Shown: piece by piece, positions 51,484 through 61,213 of the stretch
Numbering within the stretch: position 1 is the first letter of the stretch
Layout: every line of letters begins with the position of its first letter
DNA from: Sporosarcina sp. Marseille-Q4943
GTDB lineage: Bacteria; Bacillota; Bacilli; Bacillales_A; Planococcaceae
DNA length: 64,000 nt
Reading direction: 5' to 3'
Assembly (NCBI RefSeq): GCF_943736995.1
Contig: NZ_OX031157.1
Coordinates: 1,027,001-1,091,000 of the forward strand
Made by a program: the position numbers and the translations under genes
Notes under the pieces: generated by a model
Database searches by the model: none
The model's input: the letters and a program-made list of their open reading frames with translations, nothing else
Told to the model about the DNA's origin: nothing

Positions 51484-52251
51484 TTAACCGAAACGGCCCG
51501 TTACATAATCTTCGGTTCGTTGGTCTTTCGGATTTGAAAAGACGTTGTTTGTGGCATCATATTCAACAATCTCTCCATTTAGGAAGAAAGCTGTTTTGTC
51601 TGATACCCGCGCAGCCTGCTGCATGTTATGGGTTACGATTACAATTGTATATTCTTTTTTCAATTGTGCAATCAATTCTTCGACTTTCAATGTGGAGATC
51701 GGGTCTAGTGCCGAAGTGGGTTCATCCATCAGAATGACATCCGGCCTCATCGCAATCGCACGGGCAATACAAACCCTTTGCTGTTGACCACCTGATAGAC
51801 CAAGTGCAGACGTCTTAAGTCGATCCTTCACCTCATCCCAAATCGCAGCGCCACGCAAACTTTCCTCAACAATTTGGTTCAATTCCTTCTTATTCTTAAT
51901 TCCTTGTGCACGAGGTCCGTACGCGACATTATCATAAATGCTCATTGGGAATAGGTTCGGCTTTTGGAATACCATGCCGACTTTTGTACGAAGCTTAATG
52001 ACATCGCTCGATTTATAAATATCTTCGTTATCGATGACAATATCCCCGTTGATCCTCACCCCATCGATCAGATCATTCATGCGGTTTAACGTCCGTAGAA
52101 AAGTCGACTTCCCGCAACCGGATGGCCCGATTAATGCTGTCACTTTCTTTTCTTCAATGTCTAACGACACATCGTATAATGCCTGTTTATCTCCATAAAA
52201 AAGACTCAAGTCTTTTACACTGATCTTTGCTGTACCCTTTGACTGCTTCAT
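51484..52251 (-). CDS. pstB: Phosphate ABC transporter ATPase PstB
   Basis: A 255-residue ATPase: Walker [25 protein letters not shown] (Q-loop with the PstB-typical NLFPMS), signature [14 protein letters not shown], Walker [14 protein letters not shown] and H-loop VTHNMQQA. It energises phosphate uptake through PstC/PstA. Confidence 0.96.
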   Translation of the reverse strand: MKQSKGTAKISVKDLSLFYGDKQALYDVSLDIEEKKVTALIGPSGCGKSTFLRTLNRMNDLIDGVRINGDIVIDNEDIYKSSDVIKLRTKVGMVFQKPNLFPMSIYDNVAYGPRAQGIKNKKELNQIVEESLRGAAIWDEVKDRLKTSALGLSGGQQQRVCIARAIAMRPDVILMDEPTSALDPISTLKVEELIAQLKKEYTIVIVTHNMQQAARVSDKTAFFLNGEIVEYDATNNVFSNPKDQRTEDYVTGRFG

Positions 52252-52288
52252 AAGCTCCTCCTTACTTCTATGTCCCGCTTTCGTAAAA

Positions 52289-53113
52289 TTAGTAATCTGC
52301 TTTATTCAATTTCTTGGATATGAACGTAGCTGAGAAGTTCAAAATCAAGATAATAACGATTAACACAATCCCAATCGCGGCTGCAAGTTCGATATCGCCT
52401 GCCTCCTGTGTAACTAAATAGGAATGGACAGTTAATGTCCTTGCAGAAGAGAAAATGCTTGCAGGCATCGCTGCTACAGTTCCAGCTGTTAAAAATATCG
52501 CTGCCGACTCACCGATAATCCTTCCCATGGAAAGGATGATTCCTGATAGGATTCCAGGCATTGAGCTTGGCAAAATGACTTTCATAAGTGTTTGAAGTTT
52601 CGTTGTCCCTAAAGCCAAAGAACCTTCACGATACGTTTGAGGCACCGTTTTCAATGCTTCTTCTGTTGTACGGATGACGACAGGCAATACGATGATCGTC
52701 AACGTTAATGACGCAGAAATGATTGACATGCCGAGCTTCAACGTCGTAACAAAGAAAACTGCACCAAACAATCCGTAGATGATGGATGGAATCCCTGTTA
52801 AGCTTTCCGTCGCAAAACGTATCGCTTTTACAAGGCGGCCTTGCTTCGCATACTCTTGAAGATAGACAGCAGCCAAAATTCCGATTGGCGTTGCAATAAC
52901 GAGTGAAATAACGATAGTGTACACGGTCGTAACAATCATCGGCCAAATGCCACCGCCACCTGTCGGCGAATAATCGCCAAAGATGAATTCAAAATTGATG
53001 AGACGGAATCCCTTGTAAAAGATGAATCCCACAATAAGCAACAGAATGGCAACTGTGACGAAAGCAGAAAACCAAAGAAGTCCACGCAATAAGTTGTCTT
53101 TACTATTTCTCAT
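52289..53113 (-). CDS. pstA: Phosphate ABC transporter permease PstA
   Basis: A 274-residue inner-membrane permease with six hydrophobic segments; the coupling motif region [20 protein letters not shown] and [11 protein letters not shown] match PstA. It starts at 53113, just after the pstC stop (AGGGGTG upstream). Pairs with PstC. Confidence 0.93.
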   Translation of the reverse strand: MRNSKDNLLRGLLWFSAFVTVAILLLIVGFIFYKGFRLINFEFIFGDYSPTGGGGIWPMIVTTVYTIVISLVIATPIGILAAVYLQEYAKQGRLVKAIRFATESLTGIPSIIYGLFGAVFFVTTLKLGMSIISASLTLTIIVLPVVIRTTEEALKTVPQTYREGSLALGTTKLQTLMKVILPSSMPGILSGIILSMGRIIGESAAIFLTAGTVAAMPASIFSSARTLTVHSYLVTQEAGDIELAAAIGIVLIVIILILNFSATFISKKLNKADY

Positions 53114-53114
53114 C

Positions 53115-54029
53115 TTAATTAGCACCCCTTGCGCTGATTTTTGCTAGTACAAAGTTCAAAATCAAGATAAAGGAGAACAACACGATACCGGTTGCAAATA
53201 GCATTTCTTGATGCACGCCTGCAGCATAGCCCATTTCCAACGCGATATTGGTTGTTAACGGGCGGACACTATCTGTCAGGCTTGTAGGCGTGATCAAACT
53301 GTTACCGGCTATTAAGATAACCGCCATCGTTTCCCCGATCGCTCTCCCTAAGCCAAGAACAATGGCTGCCATAATACCGGACTTGGCTGCCGGTACGACG
53401 ACTTTAAAAATGGTGCCGATTTCAGAAGCGCCGAGTGCCAAGGAGCCTTCCCGATACGTTTTCGGAACAGCGCGGATCGCCGTTTCAGCTACCGTCACGA
53501 TTGTCGGTAGCATCATGATCGCTAGCACTAAAATGACAGCCAATAAGCTTTGCCCTTTCACCAATCCTAAGTTGTTTTGCAAAAACGGCACGATAATGGC
53601 AAGTCCAAAAACACCATATAGAACAGACGGGATCCCAGCAAGCAGCTGTACAGCCGGCGAAATGATTTTCGCAAACCGTTTCGGCGCAATTTCCGATAGG
53701 AAGATTGCTGTAAATAAACCAATGGGCACCCCAATTACTAACGCTCCGATCGTTGCATAAATAGAAGCGACGATCATTGGAAAAATCCCGAATTTATCCT
53801 CGCTTGGCACCCAATCTACCCCAAAGATGAAGTCAAAAAAGCTGTACCCCTCTGCAATGAACGGATGGGAACCTCTATAAAATACAAATCCTACGATCAA
53901 TAACAAACTGAACACGGAAAGCAGTGCGCAGAACAAGAATAGCTTGGATGATAAACTTTCTAACATGTATTTTCTTCTATTTGATTTACCGTTACCTATA
54001 CCTTGCTTTTCAATAGGTGGGCTTGTCAT
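53115..54029 (-). CDS. pstC: Phosphate ABC transporter permease PstC
   Basis: A 304-residue permease with six membrane segments, GIPSVLYGVFGLAI and [20 protein letters not shown] (EAA-type loop). A ~25-residue N-terminal cytoplasmic tail precedes the first helix. RBS GGAGGG. Confidence 0.93.
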   Translation of the reverse strand: MTSPPIEKQGIGNGKSNRRKYMLESLSSKLFLFCALLSVFSLLLIVGFVFYRGSHPFIAEGYSFFDFIFGVDWVPSEDKFGIFPMIVASIYATIGALVIGVPIGLFTAIFLSEIAPKRFAKIISPAVQLLAGIPSVLYGVFGLAIIVPFLQNNLGLVKGQSLLAVILVLAIMMLPTIVTVAETAIRAVPKTYREGSLALGASEIGTIFKVVVPAAKSGIMAAIVLGLGRAIGETMAVILIAGNSLITPTSLTDSVRPLTTNIALEMGYAAGVHQEMLFATGIVLFSFILILNFVLAKISARGAN

Positions 54030-54078
54030 AGCTGAATCCCTCCAAGATCGCTTTTACGTAAGATTGATGTCGATTTGA

Positions 54079-54921
54079 TTAGTTAACGGGGATGGCCCCA
54101 GTTTCAGAAACGACATCTTGTCCATCCGGACTTAAAATGAAATCGATGAATTGTTGACCTGCTTCAGTTAAATTTTCTTCCTTAGCGACGAACAAGAATG
54201 GACGTGATAGTTTATACGTTTGCTGCAGAACATTTTCTGCTGTTGCTTCCACTCCATTGATGTCAACCGTTGAAATAGACTCATCCACATATTCGAAGGA
54301 AATAAAACCGACCGCATGCTTATTCATTGCAACAGTCGTTTTGATATTCCCGTTACCACTCGCAATAATGGCATTTCTCACTAATTGCCCTGACGAGAAG
54401 TCGACGATTTCCTGAAACGCGTCACGGGAGCCTGAGCCGTCTTCCCGGGAAACAACGACAATCTCCATATCGTCGCCGCCAACCTCTTTCCAGTTCGTCA
54501 CTTCACCGGTGAATATTTTCTTCACTTGTTCCAAAGTGAGATCTCTTACTTTGTTCGTCGGATGAGTTACGACAACAATGCCATCGTAGGCAATAACGAT
54601 CTCGTTCAATCCGCTCTCGATCTCTTCCTGTTTTAAATCACGGGAGGCCATACCGATTTCAGATACTCCATTAATGGCATTCGTTATGCCAGCCGATGAC
54701 CCAATCTGGTTGATCTCTATTTTCACGTCATTTTTCTCTTCATATTTAAATGCTAATTTCTCAGCTAACGGCCCTACGGAAGTGGACCCTGAAATAGCAA
54801 TCGTCGTTGCACTATCATTGGAAGATTTGCTACCTTCTTCGGCATTGCCCCCGCATGCAGTCAGGACGATTGCTAAGGAGATAACGAATAATCCTTTTGT
54901 TGCATTCCTTATACATTTCAT
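54079..54921 (-). CDS. pstS: Phosphate-binding lipoprotein PstS
   Basis: A 280-residue lipoprotein: signal MKCIRNATKGLFVISLAIVL with lipobox LTACGG. The binding domain has ISGSTSVGPLAEKLA, the phosphate loops SREDGSGSRDAF and ASGNGNIKTTVAMNKHAVG. Anchored to the outer face of the membrane, it delivers phosphate to PstCA. ATG at 54921 behind GGAGGT. Confidence 0.95.
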   Translation of the reverse strand: MKCIRNATKGLFVISLAIVLTACGGNAEEGSKSSNDSATTIAISGSTSVGPLAEKLAFKYEEKNDVKIEINQIGSSAGITNAINGVSEIGMASRDLKQEEIESGLNEIVIAYDGIVVVTHPTNKVRDLTLEQVKKIFTGEVTNWKEVGGDDMEIVVVSREDGSGSRDAFQEIVDFSSGQLVRNAIIASGNGNIKTTVAMNKHAVGFISFEYVDESISTVDINGVEATAENVLQQTYKLSRPFLFVAKEENLTEAGQQFIDFILSPDGQDVVSETGAIPVN

Positions 54922-54973
54922 ATTTGTACCTCCGACATAATTTGTTGACCCATTGTAAATAGTAATGCCCATT

Positions 54974-55012
54974 TGTAAATCTTATTAAGTATTCTTGTAA
55001 AGGTTTTGTAAA
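54974..55012 (-). promoter_or_regulatory. Pho box (PhoP-binding site) of the pst operon
   Basis: Minus strand TTTACA-N5-TTTACA-N5-ACTTAA-N5-TTTACA: four hexamers at exact 11-bp spacing, the classic Gram-positive PhoP box. It lies 53 bp upstream of pstS, with a TACTAT -10 candidate at 54959-54964. Confidence 0.85.
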
Positions 55013-55092
55013 TTCTCTTTACACTCACTGAATGTTGTGATAAATGTTTTTGTGATTCAAATATGCGACAGGGTAGCAGCCAACCTTGTCTC

Positions 55093-55181
55093 TCATTCCT
55101 TTTCCTCCTTCTATTCTTGTATTTTTGTCTAAAGATAAATGTCTGTTTGAGTCCATAAGAAAAACCCTTCCATCAGGAAAG
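55093..55181. repeat. ~90-bp sequence duplicated at 58962-59057
   Basis: CATTCCTTTT, CTATTCTTGTATTTTT and AAAGATAAATGTCTGTTTGA through GTCCATAAGAAAAACCCTTC recur almost unchanged near 58962-59057, downstream of the subtilisin gene. No gene is visible between 55013 and 55741; the region otherwise holds repeat copies. Confidence 0.85.
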
Positions 55182-55182
55182 G
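55160..55182 (-). terminator. Terminator-like hairpin without an upstream gene
   Basis: CCTTTCC / GGAAGGG with TGAT loop followed on the minus strand by TTTTTCTT. It matches the subtilisin gene's terminator (59035-59057) but no gene precedes it here. Confidence 0.6.
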
Positions 55183-55222
55183 TCACTGAAAAAGTCCACG
55201 TAAGAGGGCTTATGCTAGAACT

Positions 55223-55349
55223 GTTGATTTGCGTTCCGAGCGGACGCTTTCCGTGGGGCGGGCGGTGAGCCTCCTCGTCGCTTCGCTCCTGTGGGGTCTC
55301 ACCTGTCCCGCTAATCCCACAGGAGTCGCCACTCTACACTCCAATCAAC
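55223..55349. repeat. GC-rich Bacillaceae-type repeat, copy 5
   Basis: Starts GTTGATTTGCGTTCC, contains GCGGACGCTTTCCGTGGGG and AGGAGTCGCC, ends CTCCAATCAAC. Same orientation as copy 1. Confidence 0.85.
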
Positions 55350-55449
55350 GGAACTTACCCGCATATAAAGTAAAAAAACAGCGAGCTATTTCTTTTTACG
55401 AATGAATCGCTGATTTCATTGTATAATTAACCTATTAAATCTTTTTCGT

Positions 55450-55595
55450 GGTGCCTGTGCAGCAAACTATTCTGATTATGCACTACAATTGAATAAGGAA
55501 AATCAGAAAGTTGAATTCATCAATGGGTTATTGAATATTTACTGAATTTATATTCTTTACGATGAATAGTCATAAATGCATCTTACACAGGCACC
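55450..55595. repeat. ~146-bp inverted-repeat element, copy F
   Basis: Begins GGTGCCTGTGCAG, ends TACACAGGCACC; internal ATGCACTACAATTGAATAA and AATAGTCATAAATGCAT. Confidence 0.9.
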
Positions 55596-55600
55596 AACAT

Positions 55601-55740
55601 AGGCACCAACACAATACAGACAATACACTACAATTGTTTAGATTCAAATAGGTAGGCAACCATGTCAAGCTTTGGTTGCCTACCTTATGAATAGATATAC
55701 TAATTATTGAATTGTCATAAATGGGCGATGCACAGGCACC
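55601..55740. repeat. ~146-bp inverted-repeat element, copy G (left terminus incomplete)
   Basis: Starts within AGGCACCAACACAATAC, continues ACAATACACTACAATTG, contains a perfect hairpin GGTAGGCAAC / GTTGCCTACC in the middle, and ends TTGTCATAAATGGGCGATG + CACAGGCACC. It is fused tail to head with copy F and abuts the nrnB pseudogene. Confidence 0.85.
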
Positions 55741-56221
55741 GAAAAACCCGGGCAAAGAATATACCCATCGGGATTACATCACAATCCTCAATATTGGGGG
55801 TAAGAGAGTTGTTTTTCGAACGATCCATGATCATGTGGATGTGTCGGAAGTTGCGGGGCAATATGGTAGCGGCGGGCATGCAAAAGCATCTGGATGCTCG
55901 TTGAGCAAGGAGGCGTTTCAAACGTTTGTATTGGACACGTTCCACTTAGAGCCTATAAGAGAAGATGCACCGCAGAAATCGCTATAATGTGAAACGTTCT
56001 TCGTTCGGTTCCCTCTATACAAATCGAAGAGAAGAGAGCTTTTTCATTTATCAGGTAACAAGGAAACTTGGGCCATTGAACAAAACAAAACAACTATGGA
56101 ACAGACTTTTGTAAGCTTTGACGAAGCAGAGCGTTCGCTTAAGAGAAACTACGAAGCCTGGCTTGTCCGGGACGATGCTATTGTCAATTATTTAATGGAT
56201 CAAATAAGATGTACGAAATAG
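55741..56221 (+). pseudogene. 3' fragment of a second NrnB-like gene
   Basis: Begins at the right edge of repeat G and reads GKEYTHRDYITILNIGGKRV, FRTIHDHVDVSEVAGQYG, GGHAKASGCSLSKEAFQ, matching the C-terminal ~40 percent of the intact gene at 45396-46574. A one-base insertion near 55968 (GCACCGCAG against GCGCGACGC) shifts the frame, and later codons are lost, but homology continues to a final AATTATTTAATGGATCAAAT. The N-terminal DHH half is absent. Non-functional remnant. Confidence 0.88.
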
Positions 56222-56230
56222 ACAGTATGA

Positions 56231-56268
56231 AAAGTGCCATGTCCCATTGATATAGGGCCGTGGCACTT
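56231..56268 (-). terminator. Terminator of the 56324-56512 gene
   Basis: AAGTGCCACGGCCC / GGGACATGGCACTT followed on the minus strand by TTCATA; modest T-run. Confidence 0.6.
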
Positions 56269-56323
56269 ATTAAGTTTGCGATGTTACGGAAAAGCTTGTA
56301 TATATAATGGGATTGAACTTCCC

Positions 56324-56512
56324 TTAGTACTTTCCAATTAGCGCTTTTACTCCTTTGTAAAGTAGAACAAGCGAGAAAATCAAGATAGCTAAAATACCTA
56401 CCAAATCTATGATTGGCTCTAAGACTCCTAAGTAAGGACCAGCTAATGGTACACGTAATAATGCAAAACCTGCCAAGATGCCAGCCAACATCAAAAGAAT
56501 GAATCGATCCAT
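56324..56512 (-). CDS. Small membrane protein, unknown function
   Basis: A 62-residue protein starting MDRFILLMLAGILAGFALL with two hydrophobic segments (about 4-20 and 33-53) and a short basic tail (YKGVKALIGKY). AGGAGAGGAGG precedes the ATG. No family recognised. Single-gene transcript with a hairpin after it. Confidence 0.65.
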   Translation of the reverse strand: MDRFILLMLAGILAGFALLRVPLAGPYLGVLEPIIDLVGILAILIFSLVLLYKGVKALIGKY

Positions 56513-56710
56513 TCCGTAAAACCTCCTCTCCTAACATAATATGAATAAGGACAAGGAAGGTTGACGAGACATCTTATAACGGGCTCTAGTCTTCGAGGCT
56601 AATATTTAAAACACCCATCACTGTGCGTTTTAGCCTATAGACAAACGACAAATATAATTGTGTTTGTAAGTTAGTAATTAATTTTTAAATGTAGATGATT
56701 TTAGAATTGT

Positions 56711-56738
56711 AAAAAGCGTACCCAGCGAAAGGGTACGC
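56711..56738 (-). terminator. Terminator of the Ig-like secreted protein gene
   Basis: GCGTACCC / GGGTACGC with a seven-base loop followed on the minus strand by TTTTTAC. The rest of 56538-56783 shows no gene. Confidence 0.8.
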
Positions 56739-56783
56739 CTAAGCCGAATTTAGAACTAACTAATTTAAGATATTTATAAGGGT

Positions 56784-58760
56784 CTACTGAAAGTTAACAT
56801 TTAGCTTTACTTCCAATCTTGTAGCAGGATCAGTATTAGAAACATTTATTGGTAGAGTAAAAAATTCACTATAAAGAGTATATTCACCTGGCTTTTTATA
56901 CGAATCAAAAGTAAATGGTCGTATGTCCCATCTTACTGCTACCTCATGCTCTCTATCTGCAGAGTCAACAACGGTTACTTTATTAGGTAATGCAGCCTTA
57001 AACTCTTCCAAAGTAATATCTTTTGAGACATAGAGGGGTTCTAGTGGTTTAATTTCTTTTAACGTATCATCTGCCTTAATTACAATTTTTACATAATTCG
57101 CCGTAGTGCCTCTATCAACTACATTTAATGGGTTGATATCTTCGCCATATAATGTTTCTTTATAGGAGTCCCCAAGTAATATCTTATGTGTATACATTCC
57201 TTCAGGTACATCAAAGTGGATTGTATATTCTCCTACTGGAATATCTGTCATATCGTAACGTTCCTTAGCATTCCCAGGGGTACTCCCCACTCTATACTCT
57301 TGCCCTGTTACTTTATTCTTAAGATAGAAAGATCCTTTAATATTTTCAAATGGTATTTTATTGCTACTTGAAGCAGAATCCTTATATAGACTTATTTGCA
57401 CTTTACCTTTTGCTATTGGTGCTGGTTTCTCTCTTACAATCGTTATTTCTTTAACGGTTATGTTTCCTGCTCCGTCTACTAGTGTATAAGTGAAGACATT
57501 ATCACCAACTTCCAAGTCTACAGTCCATTCTAAAGTTTTATCAATCGCAGAACTATAGTTCCCTTCGTATTGTCCAATATGACTATCAAATTCATACAGG
57601 TCTAGATAGCTGAACCTATCCTTCATATTAATCTCGAGTTGGGCTTTATCTGAAGTAGCTTCTCTTTCTTTAACCACAATATTTAATTCTGGAGGTGTTG
57701 TATCAACATAAAACCTTCTTGCAATATCTCCTCTTTTACCAGATTGTGAAATAACCTCTACCTTAATGGCATGCGAATTATCTTCTAATGTAAGGACCTT
57801 TCTGAATTTATATGCAGGTCCTTTATGGACAACCTGCCCTCCGCTTTTCACTTCTGCATTCGCTACATATACAACATCCGCTTCTTGACCTTGGATGAGG
57901 ATCTTTTCAAGATATTTTACATTTGTTACATAACCTTCGAATAAAATATCAGAATACGCAAAAGTTTTTTGTGGTGTTGGGGAATCCATATATATTGATG
58001 GGAAGAAATAATTATTGGCAGCCTCTTTCTCTAGATATTGTATTTTTTCAAATAACGCCCCTAATAATTCTTCGCCTGCAATATTAGCATCCGAATCTAT
58101 TTCTTTAACTTTTTCCACCTTGGTTTTTGCAGCTAGTACCGCTTCCTTATCTTTTATTCTTATATCTTCAATTGATGGCAAAGACTTTATTGCTTCTTCT
58201 GCCTCCTGGATCAGATCAAGTAAAAATAAATGTGCTAATTCTTCTAATCTATTTTCTAGTTCCTCTAGTTTATTCAAATTGGTCACTAATTCTTTTTCTT
58301 CAGGTGTCAATGATTCATAAAATTTTCTTGCTGTTTGTACTGTTTCTTTATCCCCTAATGCTAATTCATTTACAGTTGGCAGCTCATCTATTAGTTTGAC
58401 AGCCTCATTAACACGGCTCTTATCCATTACATACTTTATTTTTTTTGCTAGTTCTACGATTTCATTTTTTCCGCTAAACACCTTTATATTTATTTCAGAT
58501 GATTTAAAAACTGATGTTGTAAAATATCCATCTTTATCTAGGTTTACATTAAAGCCATTAATCTCTAAACTTACTTTTGAATTCCCTTTGTAACTTTTTG
58601 GTACTTCCAAAGCTCCTATAATGTCTATTTTCTTACCTTCAGAGTCGATTATAGTCGGTTCCTTAACCCATTTAATATCGTCTGCTTTTTGACCAAATAC
58701 AATTGCACTACTCATAAACATTGACATTACCACTAGAACAAAAAGTATTTTCCTAATCAT
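56784..58760 (-). CDS. Large secreted protein with helical repeats and Ig-like domains
   Basis: A 658-residue protein with a signal peptide (MIRKILFVLVVMSMFMSSAI, cleavage near VFG-QK). Residues ~113-170 and 175-230 resemble the helical 'ALP...L.L.D...V..AR..Y..L...' repeats of Gram-positive surface proteins (DELPTVNELALGDKETVQTA, then KSLPSIEDIRIKDKEAVLAA). Afterwards come Ig/Fn3-like beta domains: RFYVDTTPPELNIVV, TYTLVDGAGNITVKE. No sortase signal or SLH domain was seen. It lies next to a subtilisin whose C-terminus is also Fn3-like. Codon use is more AT-rich than neighbours. Function unknown, probably cell surface or matrix. Confidence 0.7.
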   Translation of the reverse strand: MIRKILFVLVVMSMFMSSAIVFGQKADDIKWVKEPTIIDSEGKKIDIIGALEVPKSYKGNSKVSLEINGFNVNLDKDGYFTTSVFKSSEINIKVFSGKNEIVELAKKIKYVMDKSRVNEAVKLIDELPTVNELALGDKETVQTARKFYESLTPEEKELVTNLNKLEELENRLEELAHLFLLDLIQEAEEAIKSLPSIEDIRIKDKEAVLAAKTKVEKVKEIDSDANIAGEELLGALFEKIQYLEKEAANNYFFPSIYMDSPTPQKTFAYSDILFEGYVTNVKYLEKILIQGQEADVVYVANAEVKSGGQVVHKGPAYKFRKVLTLEDNSHAIKVEVISQSGKRGDIARRFYVDTTPPELNIVVKEREATSDKAQLEINMKDRFSYLDLYEFDSHIGQYEGNYSSAIDKTLEWTVDLEVGDNVFTYTLVDGAGNITVKEITIVREKPAPIAKGKVQISLYKDSASSSNKIPFENIKGSFYLKNKVTGQEYRVGSTPGNAKERYDMTDIPVGEYTIHFDVPEGMYTHKILLGDSYKETLYGEDINPLNVVDRGTTANYVKIVIKADDTLKEIKPLEPLYVSKDITLEEFKAALPNKVTVVDSADREHEVAVRWDIRPFTFDSYKKPGEYTLYSEFFTLPINVSNTDPATRLEVKLNVNFQ

Positions 58761-58961
58761 CCGATTTCAATCCCCCTGACATATTGTTAACATAATAAAC
58801 AAATATCGCTATCCTCCTCCAGTATTGTTTTTTGAATCATTTGAACTTTTAACTACTTGTCCTAATTATACGCTAAAAATAGACTAAATATTACTAAAAC
58901 GTTTTGGATAGGGGGATTTCCCTGTCAACTTAAATTTTATTTTAATAAACGCTCATTGCTA

Positions 58962-59057
58962 TCATTCCTTTTGCTCCTCCCATTCTTGTATTTTTATCAT
59001 ATGTTTAAAGATAAATGTCTGTTTGAGTCCATAAGAAAAACCCTTCCATAAGGAAAG
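58962..59057. repeat. Second copy of the ~90-bp duplicated sequence
   Basis: Near-identical to 55093-55181, including GATAAATGTCTGTTTGAGTC and the terminator AACCCTTCCATAAGGAAAG. An 8-base ATCATATG segment is present only in this copy. Confidence 0.85.
59035..59057 (-). terminator. Terminator of the subtilisin gene
   Basis: CTTTCC / GGAAGG with a TTAT loop followed on the minus strand by TTTTTC, 20 bases after the end of the last Fn3 segment. The gap 58761-58961 shows no gene. Confidence 0.7.
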
Positions 59058-59076
59058 AGCTTTTCAATGCAAACGA

Positions 59077-59240
59077 TTATCGTTTTGTAGTAAATTTAAG
59101 GCTTACACCCGTCGACTCATTGCCTGTAGTGTCTACTGTTTTGAACATAATGGTGTAATATGTGTTTCTTGTTAAACCAGTGACATTAGCTGCTTGAGTG
59201 CCTTTAGCAACAGAACCGATCAATCTACCATTTGATAGAT
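59077..59240 (-). pseudogene. Detached C-terminal Fn3 segment of the subtilisin
   Basis: In the frame shifted from the protease gene this reads LSNGRLIGSVAKGTQAAN, VTGLTRNTYYTIMFKTVD, TTGNESTGVSLKFTTKR, the rest of an Fn3 domain whose first half ends the protease frame. It is the continuation lost by the frameshift at about 59233-59240. Confidence 0.8.
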
Positions 59241-60848
59241 ATTTGTTTTTGCAAAGTCGGTATCCGTTGGATTTGTCCATGAGAATGAAGCACTTGTAGA
59301 TGTTGTAGCAGTTAATTTAACGTTTTTGACCACGCCAGGAGCCGTAGTGTCTGCTACTTTTGCAGTCGTAGCAGTTACGTTTCTTCCAACAGACTCATTG
59401 CCTGTTTGGTCTACCGTTTTCAATGTAACAGTATAGGATGTACTTGCATTTAACCCACTGATGGTTACACCTGTAGATGTGCTGTCAACAGAACCTAACA
59501 ATTGTCCATTTAGGTAGAGGTTTGTTTTTGCAAAATCAGGATCAATTGGATTTACCCAAGACAGGGTAGCTGAACTTGTTGTGACATTGACAACTTTTTC
59601 ACCCGATACTTCGCCCGGAGCCGTAGTGTCTACAACTGGTGCAGGCGTTGCTGTTGGCGCTACGGATTCATATGTTAAGAATCCATAACCGAATATTGAG
59701 TCTCTTCCTGCATCACCTAAATCAGTTGTATGTTTTTGTAGTTCAGCACGAAGCTGTGCATTTGTCATTGTAGGGTTCTTTTGCTTCAATAGAGCAACAA
59801 ATCCTGCAACGTGAGGAGAAGCCATTGACGTTCCATCTAAACGTGCATAGCTTCCATCTAAATATGTGCTGACAATCGCTACCCCAGGTGCAGAGAGTTC
59901 TGTTTCGACACCGGTAGAAGAGAAGCTGCCGATTTTCAAGTATTGATCCACCGCAGACACAGCAATTACTTCATTGTACTTTGCAGGGTAGTTTACAGGA
60001 GTTCCTACTCCATCATTACCATTAGCTCCTACTAATACGATTCCGCTAGTCTGTGCTTTAGCGACCATATCACGAAATGCTGTACTGTCTGCACTTGTTC
60101 CAAGAGACATGTTGACAACATCCATTTTATTTACAATCGACCAGTCAAGTCCTTCTAAGATGTCGATTAGATAACCGCTACCATCTTGATCCATTACCTT
60201 TACGGCATATAAATCAGCGTCAGGTGCTACTCCTACTAATCCTTTACCATCTCTCTTTGCTCCAATGCTCCCTGCAACGTGTGTACCATGGCCATTATCG
60301 TCATTATAAGAAGTGGTGTAGTCTACAGTGGAAACTCCACCTTTAATTAGGAGGTCTGGATGGTTTGCAACTCCTGAATCAACAACAGCTACTTTAATTC
60401 CCTTTCCAGTCAATCCTTCGTTCCAGGCATTTGATACTTTCATCGCTTGAATGTCCCATTGGGATTCTTCTGCGGGTACAGTAGTTCCAGTAGATTTAGC
60501 CTCTACTTTGTTTAATACTTGTACAACATTTTTATTGCTTACTAAAGAAAAGGTGATGTTTTCTTCAACAGAAGCAATATTCGGATTCTTCTCCAACGCC
60601 TTCATTGCATTAGGGCTTGCTTTTACCGCAAGAGCATTGATGGACTTGAATTGTGTTTTCACCTTTCTGCTTCCTTTGATGACAGCATCTTTTCCGCTTT
60701 TATTCTTGTACACGACAACATACTCTTTTTCCGTATCACTCAGTTGTTCAGCACTTGCAAAGGGTGTTAACACATTCATTGCAAGCCCTAACGTAAGAAC
60801 TGTTGCAAAAATCTTTTTCGACTTACCTTTTTTGATTAATTCTTTCAT
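59220..60848 (-). CDS. Subtilisin-like serine protease (S8) with Fn3 domain(s), C-terminally frameshifted
   Basis: A 542-residue extracellular protease. Signal peptide (KKIFATVLTLGLAMNVLTPF, cleavage after ASA); I9 propeptide ~39-100 (EYVVVYKNKSGKDAVIKG); catalytic Asp in VAVVDSGVANHPDL, His in GHGTHVAGSIGA and Ser in DGTSMASPHVAG; then one complete Fn3 domain (TLSWVNPIDPDFAKTNLYLN ... TVDQTGNESVG) and a second that stops after AKTNIYQMVD. Comparing both domains, the second should read NIY-LSNG; the DNA AATATCTATCAAATGG lacks one CTAT unit, a four-base loss. The enzyme core is intact. RBS AAAGGAGAG. The 61-kb side (60849-61213) shows two weak hairpins and no gene. Confidence 0.88.
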   Translation of the reverse strand: MKELIKKGKSKKIFATVLTLGLAMNVLTPFASAEQLSDTEKEYVVVYKNKSGKDAVIKGSRKVKTQFKSINALAVKASPNAMKALEKNPNIASVEENITFSLVSNKNVVQVLNKVEAKSTGTTVPAEESQWDIQAMKVSNAWNEGLTGKGIKVAVVDSGVANHPDLLIKGGVSTVDYTTSYNDDNGHGTHVAGSIGAKRDGKGLVGVAPDADLYAVKVMDQDGSGYLIDILEGLDWSIVNKMDVVNMSLGTSADSTAFRDMVAKAQTSGIVLVGANGNDGVGTPVNYPAKYNEVIAVSAVDQYLKIGSFSSTGVETELSAPGVAIVSTYLDGSYARLDGTSMASPHVAGFVALLKQKNPTMTNAQLRAELQKHTTDLGDAGRDSIFGYGFLTYESVAPTATPAPVVDTTAPGEVSGEKVVNVTTSSATLSWVNPIDPDFAKTNLYLNGQLLGSVDSTSTGVTISGLNASTSYTVTLKTVDQTGNESVGRNVTATTAKVADTTAPGVVKNVKLTATTSTSASFSWTNPTDTDFAKTNIYQMVD

Positions 60849-61213
60849 AATTTCTCTCCTTTACTATATATCGAATTTAATAGATTGAAATGCTTTATGA
60901 ACGTCTGGATTTGAAACCTTTTTTAAAACACATGCAAAAATTCCCACAAAAAAAAGAGTGCTCTTTAGTGGTAAAAGGCTACTCTTTTATATCGCATATT
61001 TTAAAAGTCTTGTAATAGGTGTAATTCCCTATTTTTAACTTACAAACTTTTTCTTCTACTTCTACAATATCTTTTGCAGACAAAAGGGTGATTTCGATAG
61101 CAGGATCTTTGGCATAAGAGCCAAGGAGAGAGCTGAATTGGCGCCGACTTTGTTTTTAAGGGATTGGCGGCGCCATTGGACTTTATTTTAAAGGGTGTTA
61201 CTTTCTTGTTCGG

